Assembly: GCF_002078875.1 (NCBI RefSeq)
Contig: NC_034414.1
Span: forward strand, 34,007,660-34,071,659
Length of the DNA: 64,000 nt
Direction: 5' to 3'
From: Numida meleagris
Taxonomy: Eukaryota > Chordata > Aves > Galliformes > Numididae
Shown here: positions 61,919 to 64,000 of the stretch, in pieces
How the letters are laid out: every line of letters begins with the position of its first letter
Numbering within the stretch: position 1 is the stretch's first letter
Position numbers and translations under genes: made by a program
The notes under the pieces: generated by a model
The model's database searches: none
What the model was told of the DNA's origin: nothing
What the model saw: only the letters and a program-made list of their open reading frames with translations

Positions 61919-63954
61919 TAGTCATCTTCTTCCTTCCTCCTCTTCCTCACCGTCGCCGCGCCGCATCCTGCTGCTTCTTTCTTCAGCAGCTGATCCTTCA
62001 GATGAAGGAGGAGACCCTCAGACCCGAGGAGCGCTAACTCCCTCGGCTAAAGGGGGCAGGGAAGCCAACACCCCGAGGGCGCCCGGCACACGACCACCCA
62101 GCCAAGGACGACCCTGCACCCCCCGCCCCCAGTTTGTCCCAGGAGGGAGGAAAATCAAAAACAAACAAACAAAAACAAACCCACACACAACTTAAAGCAG
62201 CTTTTCTCACCTCACTGACGCAACGCGGGGGTCCGGGCGGCGATGCAGCAGGGCGCAGAGGCGGGCAGCCTGGGCAAATGGAGCTGGGCACGTAGAGCGG
62301 CGGCCAAAGAGTCGGCTCCTCCCCTGCTTACAGGGGGGCCCCAGCCACCGCTTCCATTGCAAAGTGCCTGGGACTCCAGCGCCAGGGCCCTTACTTACAG
62401 GGCAGCCCTGGTCCCAAAGGCTGAGGGAGGCTCCTTCTCTCCCAGTCAGGGGCACCTTGACCCTGCACCCCGCTAACGGGGTGGTCACCCCACACAGGCT
62501 GCCAGCGGAGCACAAAGGCTCCCACACCCAGACCCTGGTTACAGGCGGGCCGACGACACCCACGGAGCCACAGAGCTCGGTTTCCCCCACAGCAGCGGGA
62601 ACGACTCTCAGCAGCCAGGCAGCGGGGCAGCACGGACAAAGGCCGCGCTCGGGCTCCAAGCCCCAATTTCCAGGCAGGGCGCAAGCCCAGCCCCACGCCT
62701 CTGAAAGGCCGGGGACACAGATACCCACCTGAGTACAGGGGGTTCCTCAGAACACATCTCATCTTGAACAGGGGGCACGCGCAGCCCTGCCTACAGGGCG
62801 GCTCCCCACGCCTCACCACCTCCAGAAAGCCCCACGGAGCACGCAGCTCCCGCCAGCGCTCGACGGACAGGCCGGCCCGCCCGGCTGCAGCACAACACCA
62901 AGCACAACACCACGTCCTTGGGAGCCCAGGGAGCAACCTCGACCCACACAGCGGGGAGGTCGCCCCAGCCTCAAGCAGCACCTCAACCTGCGCCCTCTAT
63001 TGGGCCAGGGAGGGGTCATTCCCACCAGCTGGCTAAAGCAGCCGGCTGCAGCACTGCAGCCTCCCCAGACCTGCTTACAGCAGGGCGGGCTGCTCAGGGG
63101 ACAGAGGGCTCCAGGGCTCGTGACACACACCCCGAGTACAGGGCTGCCACGCTGGCACATAGCCAGCAGGACAGGCGGCCGCGCAGGCACAGACCCAAGC
63201 CCTGGCTACAGGGCGGCCTTGGCCACAGAACTACCTAACGCGCTAGCTCTGCTCTGTCCTAAGAAAGAAAAAAAAAAGGGGCAAGACAGGAGGACACTCG
63301 CGCCGCTCGCGGGACTGAGCGGGAACACCCCGCTTGCTGCGTGCGTCAAGTCCTCCATTCCCCCCTGGGAAGCCTAAGCTTGGCTGCAGCTATTTTCAGG
63401 GAGGCCTAACAGGAAAGCTCAGTCTCTCCGTCACCCACGCAAACGCAAGCAAGGCAAGGAAGGGGAACGCACGCACACGGATACTGCTTTCCAGAAGGGA
63501 AGGAGAACACAGCACAGCCAATGCCCGGGCAAAAACCCGTACCCACGAGCAGCAGACAAGAGCCTCTGACCCGCCCCCAAGGCTGCACGGAGGCCACGCA
63601 CCTCAACGTGCCGAGGGGCTTCTCAGGTGGCCAAGGGCCAAATGGCGCAACACGCACCCCGAGTACAGGGCTGTCACGCTGGCAGGTCACCAGCAGGCAA
63701 CCAGGCTGAGTGGGCGGAGGAAGAGGGGCAGGGAAAGGGCGCTACCCTGCTTACAGGGTGCCCTCGGGGTCCGGCGAGCTCCGTTTCCCACTCGGGTGCG
63801 GAGAAGTGGCTCTCGCCCTCCGTACAGGGGGCCACGTTCCCCGGGCAGCCAAAGGAGCAACGAGGCAAAAGGCCAACTACAGCAAAGACCCAAGCCCTGG
63901 TTGCAGGGAGGTCGCCCAGCACAAAGCCGGCAGGTGCCGGCAACGCTCTACTGT

Positions 63955-64000
63955 GATGTGACATGCTTTTGCCCAGGGAGCCTCTCCCTTTGCCCATCCG
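63955..64000. repeat. 46-bp repeat, right copy at window end
   Basis: It matches 61873-61918 at 44 of 46 bases and runs into the window edge, so the match may continue beyond. Confidence 0.9.

Larger units (their letters stand above)
61873..64000. repeat. GC- and CpG-rich block of degenerate repeats
   Basis: Composition changes sharply from AT-rich to GC-rich near 61870 and stays so to the window end. The 46 bases at 61873-61918 recur at 63955-64000 with two differences (offset 2082). A motif TACAGGG recurs about a dozen times, often 60-75 bases apart. A shorter repeat GGGAAGCCAACACCCCGAGG occurs at about 61817 and 62056. Long open frames on both strands result from few stops in GC-rich DNA and share repeated words, so I call none of them genes. 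It could be a macrosatellite, a CpG island with tandem repeats, or both. Confidence 0.7.

Noticed and set aside
62391..62981. 196-codon minus-strand frame and others in 61.9-64 kb
   Set aside because: GC-rich DNA has few stop codons, frames overlap on both strands, and they consist of the local repeats. No domain was recognised.
1..64000. CRISPR arrays, operons or bacterial systems
   Set aside because: No regularly spaced identical repeats with unique spacers and no prokaryotic gene density; the sequence is vertebrate nuclear DNA.

Overview
This window looks like AT-rich, gene-poor nuclear DNA from a bird, most likely a galliform such as chicken. I found no host protein-coding gene, no rRNA and no CRISPR array. 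The avian call rests on about thirteen 5'-truncated CR1 LINE fragments, many ending in the CR1 tail of repeated ATTCTATG. It is also supported by three short mariner copies that resemble the chicken Galluhop family and by many solo LTRs of endogenous retroviruses. Family names are from memory and were not searched.

Layout. 1-10 kb: unique AT-rich DNA, a pentamer microsatellite with an assembly gap (1565-1787) joined to a minus-strand CR1, and two plus-strand CR1 tails (5254-5622, 8731-8987). 10-13 kb: an LTR with a tRNA-Phe-type primer binding site (10181-10646), an LTR of the main family here (11540-12084), and a nested pair in which one LTR (12559-13088) sits inside another (12149-13103). 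14-24 kb: CR1 fragments, LTR 16941-17520, a reversed LTR piece (19692-19804) and a second nested LTR pair (21283-22321). 24-41 kb: three mariner derivatives, a long decayed CR1 (34680-36095) and otherwise unique DNA. 41-42.6 kb: a CR1 abutting a 764-bp LTR. 47-48.2 kb: the oddest locus. An LTR, part of a second LTR, a leader and most of a CCA-ended tRNA-Glu in reverse complement lie between two 93-bp direct repeats. 55-58.3 kb: two CR1 fragments and an LTR tail. 61.9-64 kb: a GC- and CpG-rich block of degenerate repeats. A 46-bp sequence near its left end recurs at the last bases of the window, which suggests a repeat unit of about 2.08 kb.

There is no gene circuit to describe; the biology is layered transposon activity. 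Exact target-site duplications separate two LTR groups. The main family makes 5-bp duplications and one alpharetrovirus-like LTR makes a 6-bp duplication. The nested copies give relative insertion ages. The best candidates for something undescribed are the 47.1-48.2 kb LTR/tRNA insertion and the 61.9-64 kb repeat block.
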